Below, in pieces: positions 54,576-63,806 of a DNA stretch of 64,000 nucleotides (positions are counted from its first letter, which is position 1; the number at the start of each line of letters is the position of its first letter). Position numbers and translations under genes: made by a program. The stretch is from JAPHTQ01 sp050295975. Lineage in GTDB: Bacteria > Pseudomonadota > Gammaproteobacteria > Thiohalomonadales > Thiohalomonadaceae. The notes below the pieces were generated by a model. The model worked only from the letters and a program-made list of their open reading frames with translations, ran no database searches and was not told the DNA's origin. Where the stretch lies: contig JBNKQR010000011.1 of assembly GCA_050295975.1 (NCBI GenBank), positions 3,204-67,203 on the forward strand, given 5' to 3'.

Positions 54576-55325
54576 TTACAACCTCCTGGAGAGCATCACC
54601 CCGACACCCCAGTTGGCGCTGGCATCGGTAAAACCCTTGATCACATATAGACTGAGATTGCGTTTGTTATCGAGCGTCTTGCCAAAGGAAAAAGTCAGCT
54701 CCTCTACCGGGTCACCACCACTCAGGGCAGGCTGCTCTGCATAGAATTCACTGCGCAGATCCCAGGTCTTGTTCAGGCTACTGGTCCAGGCCACCGCACC
54801 ATAAACAATATTGTCATAGTCGATGGTGGTGGTATCACCGAGAACGTTATAACCAACCAGGGCATCAAAGTCCCCTTTCGCCACCTCCAGTTGCACCGCA
54901 TAGTCGTTCTCTCCGGTACCGAGGTTTTTGCTGGCACTGGCGGTACCAAACTTTACCTTGCCGGTGATCGCCATCCACGGTGCGCTGGTTCCTTCCGCCA
55001 GCAGTTGCAGACTGGCCTTGGCCACCACATCACCGATGCCGGTATCGGTACGGGTGGTAGTCGTTGTTACCGTGGTGGTCGTACCGTGACCGGTACCACG
55101 AACACCGCTTACTTCTGTAGAACCACTCACTGCCATCAACGGTACCGTCAGGCCGAGGGAGTAATTTTCACCCGAGTGACTAAGAGAAAACGGGAGATAC
55201 CAGGTCGCTGTATCAACGCCTGTGCCGTAATCACCACTGGTGTATTCAGCACCGATACCGAAACGAGTTCCGGCCTGGGCTAGCAGTGGCAATAACAGTG
55301 CTGCAACAACAAATAGATGCCTCAT
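54576..55325 (-). CDS. Outer-membrane beta-barrel protein
   Basis: A 249-residue protein with a signal peptide (LFVVAALLLPLLAQA). The mature part has alternating strands, for example FGIGAEYTSGDYGTG, YSLGLTVPLMAVSGS and LSLYVIKGFTDASANWGVGVMLSRRL, with a Thr-rich loop (TTTTVTTTTTRTDTG). It ends with an aliphatic-Arg strand rather than the common C-terminal Phe. It probably forms a small barrel; no ligand is known. Its start overlaps the DUF3106 stop by four bases, so it belongs to the sigma-factor operon. Confidence 0.78.
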   Translation of the reverse strand: MRHLFVVAALLLPLLAQAGTRFGIGAEYTSGDYGTGVDTATWYLPFSLSHSGENYSLGLTVPLMAVSGSTEVSGVRGTGHGTTTTVTTTTTRTDTGIGDVVAKASLQLLAEGTSAPWMAITGKVKFGTASASKNLGTGENDYAVQLEVAKGDFDALVGYNVLGDTTTIDYDNIVYGAVAWTSSLNKTWDLRSEFYAEQPALSGGDPVEELTFSFGKTLDNKRNLSLYVIKGFTDASANWGVGVMLSRRL

Positions 55326-55849
55326 TGTCGACCTCCCCTCTGCATACGATCCATACCATGTCGTTGCATGCGTGGTGTTCCACCACCATCCATTCGTTGC
55401 CGTGAATCCATACTGTCCTGTTCCTTATTGGTTTGTTCGCTGTTCTCTTCCGTTGAGTTCTGCTCCTGCCACTGCTGACGTAGCGCTTGCTGCTCCTCTG
55501 CCGGAAGTTGGCGAAACGCCTCCATCTGCTTCTGGAGGCGCTGTTGTTGCTGCGGTTCGAGTTGCAGATATTGCTGATACCGCTGGCGGATCTGTTGCTG
55601 CTGTTCCGGCGTCATCTTCTGCCAACGCTGAAAACGTTCCGTTGTTGCCTTACGTTCGCCCTTGTCCATTTTTGACCAACGCTGTGCACCCCGCTGCAGA
55701 CGCTGCTGTTGTGCATCGCTCAGGCCCTGCCATTTTTCCGCATAGGGTTGCAACACCTGTTGCTCGTCCCGGTCCAGTTCATCCCACGGGACGGCCTGAG
55801 TGATACCCGGAACCAAAGCCAGTAGCATCAGCAGGATGCGACTATTCAT
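55322..55849 (-). CDS. DUF3106 exported Gln/Arg-rich protein
   Basis: A 175-residue protein with a signal peptide (ILLMLLALVPGITQA) and a DUF3106-type helical region: PWDELDRDEQQVLQPYAEKWQGLSDAQQQRL..., RWSKMDKGERKATTERFQRWQKMTPEQQQQIRQRY. A Gln- and Arg-rich C-terminus (RQRMDGGGTPRMQRHGMDRMQRGGRQ) may bind polyanions. Preferred start ATG 55849; a start at 55873 overlaps more of the upstream gene. It is part of an operon with a sigma factor and anti-sigma protein. Confidence 0.8.
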   Translation of the reverse strand: MNSRILLMLLALVPGITQAVPWDELDRDEQQVLQPYAEKWQGLSDAQQQRLQRGAQRWSKMDKGERKATTERFQRWQKMTPEQQQQIRQRYQQYLQLEPQQQQRLQKQMEAFRQLPAEEQQALRQQWQEQNSTEENSEQTNKEQDSMDSRQRMDGGGTPRMQRHGMDRMQRGGRQ

Positions 55850-56057
55850 TCTCTTGCCTGTCAGATGTTTCATCTTCTCTCTCCACGACTTTCAGCGTCG
55901 CCGGTTCCAGCATTTGAGGGTCGATCCAGTTTCCGTTGCTATCTTCCCAGTTGCCCAGATATTCCAGCAATTCCAGGGATGGTGGCTCCTCTTCGGAGGC
56001 AAGCACTCCAACCGGCAGCAGAGACAACAGCAGCAGTGCGGAATGACTAACTCGCAT
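55842..56057 (-). CDS. Small exported protein, 71 aa, in sigma-factor operon
   Basis: This frame starts at 56057 and gives 71 residues: signal peptide (LLLLSLLPVGVLA), then acidic SEEEPPSLELLEYLGNWEDSNGNWIDPQMLEP. The ELLEYLG-W-DS-G-W-DP pattern is similar to short exported proteins often found next to DUF3106 and ECF-type sigma genes. It overlaps the anti-sigma-like gene by eleven bases and the DUF3106 gene by eight. Function unknown. Confidence 0.72.
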   Translation of the reverse strand: MRVSHSALLLLSLLPVGVLASEEEPPSLELLEYLGNWEDSNGNWIDPQMLEPATLKVVEREDETSDRQENE

Positions 56058-56403
56058 GCTCACCCCGCTGTTCCAGCCAGAGGTAAAAATCCATATCGGC
56101 AAAAAGATCCAGCTCTTCACCATGAACCAGCATTTCAAAGTCGGCAGTCGCCTGTTGTACCGGCAACGGTGCTGGGGTCTCCATTTGTGGTGCGCCAACA
56201 AACCACACCACTGCAATAAATAGCACCATCATTGCGCTACTCAGGGTCGGTATCCACACAGGCGTGGTACGGCGATAGGGAGCAGCAATGGCAGCGTGGC
56301 GAGCCTGACGCAAACGTGCGGCGACATGCGCTGACACCTGCTCACTGCTGTTATCCAACGCGGTCCGCGCCTGTTCGATAAAGCTTTGCTCGTCTCTGTT
56401 CAT
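56047..56403 (-). CDS. Anti-sigma-like membrane protein
   Basis: A 118-residue protein with an N-terminal cytoplasmic helical part (MNRDEQSFIEQARTALDNS), one membrane helix (about 50-70: WIPTLSSAMMVLFIAVVWFVG) and a short periplasmic tail. This is the topology of single-pass anti-sigma proteins, and it overlaps the sigma gene by four bases (56400-56403). No conserved zinc anti-sigma motif (HxxxCxxC) is present. It is probably the partner of the sigma factor, by position and topology. Confidence 0.7.
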   Translation of the reverse strand: MNRDEQSFIEQARTALDNSSEQVSAHVAARLRQARHAAIAAPYRRTTPVWIPTLSSAMMVLFIAVVWFVGAPQMETPAPLPVQQATADFEMLVHGEELDLFADMDFYLWLEQRGEHAS

Positions 56404-56933
56404 GCCTGCATCTCCTCCAACTGCTCACGCAAAGTATGCACTGCACGTGAATAGTGGGTTTTTACACTTCCTGCCGAAATACCCATTGCCTCGGCGGTCT
56501 CTTCAACACTCAGCCCTTCCCATGCCCGCAGCAAAAATGCCTGCTGTTGGCGATTGGGTAGCTCACCGAGTGCCTTTTCCAGCATTTCACCGAAGCGCTC
56601 CGATTCCAGTTGCTGTAACGGCTCGTCGGCTGCAGGATCGGGCTGGTTCTCCAGTGGGTCATCCTCATCGGCATCGCGACTAAACCAGACGCGGAAGCGG
56701 TTGCGTACCTTACTGCGTCGATACCAGTCACGTATGCGACTTTGCAAAATCCGATGGAATAGTGGCCCCCACTCCTGCTCATCCCGTGCAGCATAGCGCT
56801 GTACCAGACTGAGCATGGCCTCCTGCACCAACTCCAGTGCATCGTCCTCGTTTCCTGTAGCGATTCTCGCCATGTGAAAAGCCTTCTTTTCCACTGTGGC
56901 GAGAAAACGATCCAGCGCTAGTTCCTGATTCAG
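56400..56933 (-). CDS. ECF-type RNA polymerase sigma factor, apparent CTG start
   Basis: A 177-residue sigma-70-family protein. Region 2 reads EKKAFHMARIATGNEDDALELVQEAMLSLV; region 4 reads LPNRQQQAFLLRAWEGLSVEETAEAMGISAGSVKTHYSRAVHTLREQL. No ATG is found near the expected N-terminus. The frame LNQELALDRFLATVEKKAF, beginning with CTG at 56933, follows AAGGAG at seven-base spacing, and NQEL...RFL is the usual N-terminus of this subfamily with Met in place of Leu. A GTG at 56894 is an alternative that removes the start of region 2. The next gene overlaps by four bases. Confidence 0.83.
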   Translation of the reverse strand: MNQELALDRFLATVEKKAFHMARIATGNEDDALELVQEAMLSLVQRYAARDEQEWGPLFHRILQSRIRDWYRRSKVRNRFRVWFSRDADEDDPLENQPDPAADEPLQQLESERFGEMLEKALGELPNRQQQAFLLRAWEGLSVEETAEAMGISAGSVKTHYSRAVHTLREQLEEMQA

Positions 56934-56981
56934 CTTTGTACTCCTTGTATAGAGAACGATGCACCGGCCATCCGCTGCTAG

Positions 56982-57443
56982 TTACCGGCGACCTGCACCA
57001 CTGCTCCCACGCATACCTGTGTCCATGGAGTGGTTCATGCGACTACCTTCGAAACGGTTACGTTTCATGTCGCCGGTACCGGTTCCATCGTCGAGACGGT
57101 CACGGGTACGATCCTGGGTCTTATCCTGATCGCCGTCCTCACTGCCGTCATGCAGACGGTCCTGGGTACGATCCTGGGTTTTGTCCTGATCACCAAGTTC
57201 GGTGCCATCGTGCAAACGGTCACGGGTCTGATCTCGGGTTTGATCACCAGCTACCGTGCCCTCTTCCACTGCAGAACCATCCTTCAGTCGCTTCTGCTCA
57301 CGATTCTGGACTCTATTTTGCTCCTGCTGCTGAAGCTGTTCCAGCGCAGGGTCCACAGTTTCGTCAGCCGGTGCGGCCATCACGTTTCCGGCACCCAGCA
57401 TCAGGGCCAGTACCACACTGCTTGTCATTGTCAGGTTTTTCAT
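56982..57443 (-). CDS. Exported Asp-rich tandem-repeat protein
   Basis: A 153-residue protein with a signal peptide (VVLALMLGAGNVMA). Residues 66-123 form three repeats of about 18-20 residues, each beginning GDQ: GDQTRDQTRDRLHDGTEL, GDQDKTQDRTQDRLHDGS and GDQDKTQDRTRDRLDDGTGT. The repeats are rich in Asp, Arg, Gln and Thr, with a regular DRxxDG pattern. A Gly/Arg/Met-rich tail follows. No family recognised. It lies 49 bases upstream of the sigma-factor gene and may be an abundant target or partner of that regulon. Confidence 0.72.
   Translation of the reverse strand: MKNLTMTSSVVLALMLGAGNVMAAPADETVDPALEQLQQQEQNRVQNREQKRLKDGSAVEEGTVAGDQTRDQTRDRLHDGTELGDQDKTQDRTQDRLHDGSEDGDQDKTQDRTRDRLDDGTGTGDMKRNRFEGSRMNHSMDTGMRGSSGAGRR
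57075..57248. repeat. Tandem 60-base coding repeats
   Basis: About three copies of an approximately 60-base unit within the exported repeat-protein gene, encoding the GDQ...DRLxDG units. The first is six bases shorter. Copies are similar at the DNA level, so recent expansion is likely. Confidence 0.75.
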
Positions 57444-57532
57444 CGTCGTTCTCCTGTTGGGGGGATTTCTACTGCTTTCACTACAAACAACGCAGCAGTC
57501 GCCGATCGGTTGACAGGAAAACGAAAGATTTT

Positions 57533-58294
57533 TTACAGCCGGAAGATTTGCAGGGCATTGGCGGTGGTCTGGGCGGCCAACTCATCCACCGACACACCGC
57601 GTAGCTCCGCCAGAGCGGCGACAATCTGGGCCAGATACTCGGGGCTGTTGCGCTCGCCGTGATGGGCCGCCGGACTCATATCCGGGGAATCGGTCTCCAG
57701 CACAATGGACTCCAGTTGCAGCTCCGTCGCCAGTTTGCGGATGCGAGTGGAGCGCTCGTAGGTGAGCATGCCACCGAATCCGAAATGAAAACCCAGGGAG
57801 AGGTACTGCTCTGCCTGTTGCAGGCTGCCGCTGAAGGCGTGGGCAATACCACCAACCAGTTTGAAACGCTTAAGGGTCTGCAGCACCTGATCGTGAGCCT
57901 TGCGTATGTGCAACAGCACCGGCAGTTGGAACTCTTCGGCCAAAGCCAGTTGCGCCTCAAACAGGCTCTGTTGCCGTTCCACATCGGGGTCGGGGATAAA
58001 GTAGTCGAGGCCGATCTCGCCGATGGCCACTGGCCGTTCAGTTTCAATCAGACTACGCAGGCGTACCAGGTCATCATCGTGGTGGCGATCCGTAAACATG
58101 GGATGCAGACCCAGCGCCGGGTAGAGGCCCTCCTCTTTATTGCAAAGTACCAGCAATCCATCCCAGCCATCGGCATCAATGGCCGGGATCACCTGGCGAA
58201 GCACTCCTGCAGCACGAGCCCGCGCCAGCACCTCATCCCGGTCGACGGCGAACTCGGCCACATCGAGGTGGCAGTGGGTATCGAACAGTTCCAT
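57533..58294 (-). CDS. TatD-family metal-dependent hydrolase
   Basis: A 253-residue TIM-barrel hydrolase of the TatD/YjjV family. Metal-site residues: THCHLD (His7, His9), the glutamate in IGEIGLDYF, HIRKAH, HAFSG and the aspartate in ETDSPDMSP. TatD proteins are deoxyribonucleases or deacylases acting in the cytoplasm. The start ATG at 58294 is preceded by a weak site. The gene is divergent from the M16C protease gene. Confidence 0.92.
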   Translation of the reverse strand: MELFDTHCHLDVAEFAVDRDEVLARARAAGVLRQVIPAIDADGWDGLLVLCNKEEGLYPALGLHPMFTDRHHDDDLVRLRSLIETERPVAIGEIGLDYFIPDPDVERQQSLFEAQLALAEEFQLPVLLHIRKAHDQVLQTLKRFKLVGGIAHAFSGSLQQAEQYLSLGFHFGFGGMLTYERSTRIRKLATELQLESIVLETDSPDMSPAAHHGERNSPEYLAQIVAALAELRGVSVDELAAQTTANALQIFRL

Positions 58295-58399
58295 GGTTTA
58301 ATTGTAGGGGTAGGCTGACGAACAACCAATGGACATTCCTTGTATACTGACGCACTTACCCCAACTGTTATCCCGACACCAAGGTTATAGAGATCCCAG

Positions 58400-61321
58400 A
58401 TGAGTCATCCGCAAAGCCACCCCTCTTTCGAATTTCTGCGCAACCACCGCGTCCCCTCCATCAACGTCGATATTCAGGAGTACCGCCACCGCAAGACCGG
58501 CGCGGTACACATCCATATGGCGGCAGAGGATGATCAGAATGCCTTTATGGTGGCTTTCCGCACTGTGCCACAAGACTCCACCGGGGTGGCCCACATCCTG
58601 GAGCACACCAGCCTCTGCGGTAGCAAAAAATATCCGGTACGCGACCCGTTCTTCATGATGACCCGGCGTTCGCTCAATACCTTTATGAACGCCTTTACCG
58701 CCGCAGACTGGACCGCCTACCCCTTCGCCAGCCGCAATCGCAAAGATTTCGATAACCTGCTCGACGTCTACCTCGACGCGGTGTTCCACCCCAATCTGGA
58801 TGAGCTCGACTTTCTACAGGAGGGGCATCGGGTTGAGTTTGCAGAGCCTTCCAATCCTGACTCGGAACTGGTCTTTAAAGGTGTGGTGTTCAACGAAATG
58901 AAGGGGGCGATGAGTTCACCCAGCTCGGCCCTATACCAGTCACTGACCCGTGAACTCTTCCCCACCATTACCTATCACCACAACTCCGGTGGTGATCCGG
59001 AACGGATTCCCGATCTCACCTGGGAGCAGCTCAGGGAGTTCCACGCCCACCACTACCACCCGAGCAATTCCGTGTTCATGACCTTCGGCGACATCCCGGC
59101 CGCAGAGCAGCAGGCCCGTTTCGAAGAGGGAGCACTGGCCCAGTTCGATGCCCTGGAGATGGACATCTCTGTGCCTGACGAAAAGCGCTATAGCAAACCT
59201 ATAGAGGTGGAGGACCGCTACGCCCTCGATGGTGAAGAGGATATCTCAGACAAAACCCATATCGTCCTCGGCTGGCTGATGGAGAAGAGCATCGACGCCG
59301 AGGCGGTGATGCGCGCCCACCTGCTCTCCGGGGTGCTGCTCGACAACAGCGCCTCGCCGCTGCGCCGGGCGTTGGAGACCTCGGAGCTGGGTAGCTCACC
59401 CTCCCCCCTGTGCGGCCTCTCCGACTCCAACCGCGAGATGATGTTCGCCGCTGGCCTGGAGGGCTCCAACCCGGAACACGCCGCGGCAGTGGAAAAGCTG
59501 GTTCTCGATGTACTGCGCGATGTGGCTGACAACGGTGTTGAGCAGTCGATGGTCGAGGCGGTGCTGCACCAGTTGGAACTCTCCCAGCGCGAGATCAGCG
59601 GCGATGGCTTCCCCTTCGGTCTGCACCTGATGGTCAATGCCCTTGGTCCGGTACTGCACGGTGCGGACGTGATGGCGGTGGTCGACATGGACCCCATTCT
59701 TACCAAACTGCAGCAGCAGATCCAGGACCCCGCCTTTATTCGCACTATGGCCCGTGAACTGCTGGATAACCCACACCGGGTTCGTCTGGTGATGCGTCCT
59801 GATCCGGAGCTCAGCGCCGAGCGCAGCGCCGCCGAGAGCGAACGACTCGCCAAAATGAAGGTGGCAATGAGCGACACCGACAAACAGCGGGTGGTCGAGA
59901 TGGCCGCCAAACTGCTGGAGCGGCAGAACAGCCAGGACGATCCGGAGCAACTACCCAAGGTCGGGCTGGAGGATATCCCCACCGATCTCGCTATCCCCGA
60001 GGGGAGCGACAAACAGCTCGGTGGTATGCCTGCAACCTGGTTCGCCCGTGGTACCAATGGTCTGGCTTACCAGCAACTGGTGCTGGACCTGCCGAAGATG
60101 GAGCCGGAGCTGATCGATTTGTTGCCACTCTTCTGCGACATCGTCACCGAAACCGGTTGTGGCGAAATGGACTACCTGCAGGCACAGGCGAAACAGGCGG
60201 CGGTTACTGGCGGCATCGGTGCCAATGTCTCCATTCGCGGTGGGGTCGATGATGTATTGCATGATCGCACTGTATTGACCCTCTCAGGCAAGGCGCTCAA
60301 TCGAAATCAGGGAGAGCTGGCCGGACTGATGCTGGAGATTTTCCACAACGCTCGCTTCGATGAACTGCCACGTCTGCGTGAGCTGGTGGCACAGGAACGT
60401 ACCTATCGCGAGCAGCGAGTCACCAGTGCCGGACACTCTCTGGCGATGGCGGCCGCCGCCAGTGGACTGGCACCCAATGCCGCACTGAATCATCGCTGGA
60501 GTGGACTGGCCGGGATCAAGGCGCTGAAGGCGCTGGATGACAGCCTCGACGATGAGGCCACGCTGAAAGCCTTTGCCGCCAAGCTGGAACAGATCCGTGA
60601 AATTCTGCTCAAGGCACCGCGCCAGTTACTACTCATCGGCGAAGAGGCCGAACAGCAGACGATGGAACAGACCATCGACAAGCTGTGGCAAGGCGATAGC
60701 ACCATTACGGCCGCCGAAAGATTTATCGCCCCGTCAGGGAGCGGGCAGTTACAGCAGGCCTGGTCCACCTCGACCCAGGTCAACTTCTGCGCCAAGGCCT
60801 ACCCCACCGTCGCCCCGGAACACCAAGATGCACCTGCGTTGATGGTGCTGGCCGGTTTCCTACGCAACAACTATCTGCACCGCGCCATACGCGAACAGGG
60901 CGGTGCCTACGGTGGTGGAGCTGGCTACGAGCCGGACAGCGGTGCTTTCCGTTTCTTCTCCTATCGAGATCCTCGCCTCGCCGAAACCCTGACCGATTTT
61001 GATCGCTCGGTGGAGTGGCTGCTGGAAAAGGATCACGAATGGCGCCTGGTAGAAGAGGCGATCCTCGGCGTGATCAGCAGCATCGACAAGCCGGGGTCAC
61101 CGGCAGGCGAAGCGAAGAAGACCTTCCACGGCAATCTACATGGCCGCACCCCGGAGCAGCGTCGCCGCTTCCGTGCACGGATTCTTGAAGTGAAACAGGA
61201 AGACCTGAAACGGGTGGCAGAGACTTACCTCAAACCGGAGCGAGCCAGCACTGCGGTGATCAGCGACCCGGCGACCCTGGCGAAGAACACAGGACTGGGG
61301 CTGGAAATCATCAAGCTCTAA
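58400..61321 (+). CDS. M16C insulinase-type zinc peptidase (presequence-protease-like)
   Basis: A 973-residue protease. The inverted zinc motif HILEH (His65, Glu68, His69) lies near the N-terminus in VAHILEHTSLCGSKKYPVRDPF, typical of the PreP/M16C branch. The two halves of the enzyme are joined by an M16C-associated region. It degrades short peptides; its bacterial role is unclear. Without a signal peptide it should act in the cytoplasm. The ATG at 58400 gives the family length. Confidence 0.9.
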   Translation: MSHPQSHPSFEFLRNHRVPSINVDIQEYRHRKTGAVHIHMAAEDDQNAFMVAFRTVPQDSTGVAHILEHTSLCGSKKYPVRDPFFMMTRRSLNTFMNAFTAADWTAYPFASRNRKDFDNLLDVYLDAVFHPNLDELDFLQEGHRVEFAEPSNPDSELVFKGVVFNEMKGAMSSPSSALYQSLTRELFPTITYHHNSGGDPERIPDLTWEQLREFHAHHYHPSNSVFMTFGDIPAAEQQARFEEGALAQFDALEMDISVPDEKRYSKPIEVEDRYALDGEEDISDKTHIVLGWLMEKSIDAEAVMRAHLLSGVLLDNSASPLRRALETSELGSSPSPLCGLSDSNREMMFAAGLEGSNPEHAAAVEKLVLDVLRDVADNGVEQSMVEAVLHQLELSQREISGDGFPFGLHLMVNALGPVLHGADVMAVVDMDPILTKLQQQIQDPAFIRTMARELLDNPHRVRLVMRPDPELSAERSAAESERLAKMKVAMSDTDKQRVVEMAAKLLERQNSQDDPEQLPKVGLEDIPTDLAIPEGSDKQLGGMPATWFARGTNGLAYQQLVLDLPKMEPELIDLLPLFCDIVTETGCGEMDYLQAQAKQAAVTGGIGANVSIRGGVDDVLHDRTVLTLSGKALNRNQGELAGLMLEIFHNARFDELPRLRELVAQERTYREQRVTSAGHSLAMAAAASGLAPNAALNHRWSGLAGIKALKALDDSLDDEATLKAFAAKLEQIREILLKAPRQLLLIGEEAEQQTMEQTIDKLWQGDSTITAAERFIAPSGSGQLQQAWSTSTQVNFCAKAYPTVAPEHQDAPALMVLAGFLRNNYLHRAIREQGGAYGGGAGYEPDSGAFRFFSYRDPRLAETLTDFDRSVEWLLEKDHEWRLVEEAILGVISSIDKPGSPAGEAKKTFHGNLHGRTPEQRRRFRARILEVKQEDLKRVAETYLKPERASTAVISDPATLAKNTGLGLEIIKL

Positions 61322-61333
61322 GCATCAGGGTTT

Positions 61334-62380
61334 CTATCCCCTTTCTCCGTTAAAGCGCTTTACCCGCTGTGCGGTGTCCGGGTGAGTGGAGAGATATTCG
61401 AAAATAGTCGAATCCTCTCCTTCACTCTTCACCTTATCTCGCCGTTCACGATGTGAAGTCTCTATGCGGGTCAAAATCTCGGCGAAGTTGGTGGTGGCAA
61501 TATGTTTGCTCACCAGATAATCGTAGGCGTAATCGTCCGCCTCACGCTCGAAGTCGCGGGAGTAACCCAGTTGCACCAGCATCATCGGCAACGCCACCAC
61601 CACACTGGAAACATCACCAGTGGTATAGGCAAGAAACAGGGTCAGCACCGAGTGTTGCAGGATCTGACGCAGGCCGTGGCGATTCATCACATGCCCAAGT
61701 TCATGGGCCATGACCGCAACCAGTTCATCGTCACTGTTCGCCAGCTCAACCAGTTCGTCGGTCATCACCACCGTACCGGAGGGCAGGGCAAAGGCATTAG
61801 CACCCAGCACCTCCCCACCACCACGAAACTGCAACTCAAACTTGTGCTGCCCGTTCAGGGGCGCCGTCATCTGTGCAAAACGAGCCTGCAATCGCTTTTG
61901 CGTACTATCCGACAACTTGCTGGTTTCAAAGAAGTGTTCATCGAGCGATGACAACGTCTGTGTGCTGATACTGTCGGTGATAGTGGCGGGCAGATGGAAA
62001 GCGATAACCTCGGCGGCAGCGGGCAGACCGTACTGCAACATCCCCCAGACAAAGGCCACTACAAACAGCAGAGAGGCGAGGACGTAGTGCCAACGACTCT
62101 CCAGTTTATGCACCACTGCCTGCCAACCGTGCAGTTTGTGCTGTGCCAGCAGGGCATCGACCGCATCGTTATCACGGGATTCGAATTTCCAGCCGTCCGG
62201 CATGTTGAAATAACGGGGCGTGTTGCCCAGACGTGAAGAGACCGTTACCACACCCAGCAGATAGGAAGAGCTCCCCTCCGCCCAGGAGAACTGTACTTCA
62301 CCGTTACCTTTGTCCCGGAGAATCGCTGGCCAGTTGCGTGAGGTTCGGCCGTCGTACAGCTCGCCATGAATTTCACTCAC
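61334..62380 (-). CDS. M48-family membrane metallopeptidase
   Basis: A 348-residue protein. After an N-terminal soluble part (about 1-95) comes one membrane helix (about 97-117) and an M48 peptidase domain with HELGH at 226-230 and a downstream Glu in SRDFEREADDYAYDY, which completes the zinc site. It starts within the DUF898 stop (overlap 62377-62380). M48 and DUF898 are a frequent pair. Confidence 0.9.
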   Translation of the reverse strand: MSEIHGELYDGRTSRNWPAILRDKGNGEVQFSWAEGSSSYLLGVVTVSSRLGNTPRYFNMPDGWKFESRDNDAVDALLAQHKLHGWQAVVHKLESRWHYVLASLLFVVAFVWGMLQYGLPAAAEVIAFHLPATITDSISTQTLSSLDEHFFETSKLSDSTQKRLQARFAQMTAPLNGQHKFELQFRGGGEVLGANAFALPSGTVVMTDELVELANSDDELVAVMAHELGHVMNRHGLRQILQHSVLTLFLAYTTGDVSSVVVALPMMLVQLGYSRDFEREADDYAYDYLVSKHIATTNFAEILTRIETSHRERRDKVKSEGEDSTIFEYLSTHPDTAQRVKRFNGERG

Positions 62381-63651
62381 AGGCCGATATCCAGATCAAA
62401 GACATCGCCGATCTCTTCACCCAGTGCACTGACGTTTTTCTCCTGTGCGGCGATGAACTCATCCAGTGAACCGCGACTCTGCAAGCGCAGGCAGGAGGCA
62501 TGATAGGCCGCCAGACGTACCTTGGCCCAGGGCATGGCCAGGCCGATGGTGAAAGCCACCGCCAGGGCATTGGTGAGATAGATCCAGGCCAGCTTGCCTA
62601 CCTGAATCTGGCTATCAAAACCGTGTTCCTGTAACAGGGTCTGGTTGTAGATCAGGTTAGCGCTTTTGGCATTAACGTAGGCAAACATAAAGAGATAGAA
62701 CGGCAGGAACAGAAATGGTGTGAGCGGTGGAATTAAAGCGCCAGCCATGGCGGAAACAATACCACCAAGAATAGCCACACCTAACGCAACCAGGAAAATA
62801 TTGTAAAAACCCCCTGAGGTGAATTGAGGCTGAAAACGAGTGGTACCGTAACGGGAAAAACCTACAACAAACAATTTCTGCCGACTGATGGCATAGGGAA
62901 ACAGGAGACCAAATGAGATCACGCCGAGAAATGGCCAGAGGATAAATGCCTTGAGTGCCTCGAAGTAAGTACCGTCAAAACCGAAACGGATATTGCGAAA
63001 CACCGTATTGCGATTACGGAAAGAGAGTGACTTGCACGCGAGCCAGGGAAAACCGACCACAAAAAGGCCAACAAACAGCAGAGTCAGTACCGGCATGAAC
63101 TCGGTACTAAATACATAACCGGCAAAAAAGAGTGTAGCGACGATGCGCCCCTTGAGTATTGCAACAGGATTGGCGGTGTACTCAAAACTGTGTCCGGTGA
63201 GCTGGGTATTACTATAGAAATAGCGATGGTTTCTCACCTTGGCCCAGGCAGAATAGATGCCGAGTGTCACGATTGAGAGCAGAACGTTGACGATCCATAT
63301 CTTGAAGTATTCACCGGCCTTGCCCTGAAACTCGAACTGTATCGGCTGACCGCCGGTGACGGTTGCCGCACTGGTTCCGCTATCCTGTTTAACCGCTGCG
63401 GGGGCCTGGGTAGCTTCCCCCATGGGCATGATGTTAGCCACCAGTCCCTGTTTGTGCAGCTGGGCCCGAAAGACCTGAGCCGACTCGTGGTCCAGATTTC
63501 TTTTCAGCACCACTTTGGGAAGTGAGAACAGCTCTTCAATCTTCTCCTGAGAAATATTGAACAGCTCACGGAGATTTTGTTTGGCCTGCTCCAGATCGAA
63601 ACCCTCGGCCAATTCCCCCTCAAACACCAGCATGTATGCCTGTGACTCCAT
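62377..63651 (-). CDS. DUF898 (YjgN-like) membrane protein
   Basis: A 424-residue protein with an N-terminal soluble domain of about 70 residues (MLVFEGELAEGFDLEQAKQNL), a linker and a DUF898 membrane region of about six helices (KIWIVNVLLSIVTLGIYSAWAKVRNHRYFY...; FEYTANPVAILKGRIVAT). The N-terminal part is a compact alpha/beta domain found in some DUF898 proteins; its ligand is not known. Preferred start ATG 63651. It overlaps the M48 gene by four bases. Confidence 0.87.
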   Translation of the reverse strand: MESQAYMLVFEGELAEGFDLEQAKQNLRELFNISQEKIEELFSLPKVVLKRNLDHESAQVFRAQLHKQGLVANIMPMGEATQAPAAVKQDSGTSAATVTGGQPIQFEFQGKAGEYFKIWIVNVLLSIVTLGIYSAWAKVRNHRYFYSNTQLTGHSFEYTANPVAILKGRIVATLFFAGYVFSTEFMPVLTLLFVGLFVVGFPWLACKSLSFRNRNTVFRNIRFGFDGTYFEALKAFILWPFLGVISFGLLFPYAISRQKLFVVGFSRYGTTRFQPQFTSGGFYNIFLVALGVAILGGIVSAMAGALIPPLTPFLFLPFYLFMFAYVNAKSANLIYNQTLLQEHGFDSQIQVGKLAWIYLTNALAVAFTIGLAMPWAKVRLAAYHASCLRLQSRGSLDEFIAAQEKNVSALGEEIGDVFDLDIGL

Positions 63652-63806
63652 TCTTCTCCCCTTCTCTAGCGTATTTCCTGCACAAGTGAACGGGTTTTGT
63701 AGCATGCGTCACCCTGGAGGGTCAATTTGTAACGCATGACAAAAACTCCTCCGCTGCGGTAGACTCGCCCCTTGTTGATTACCTGTAAGTCACCATTATT
63801 CCTGCT

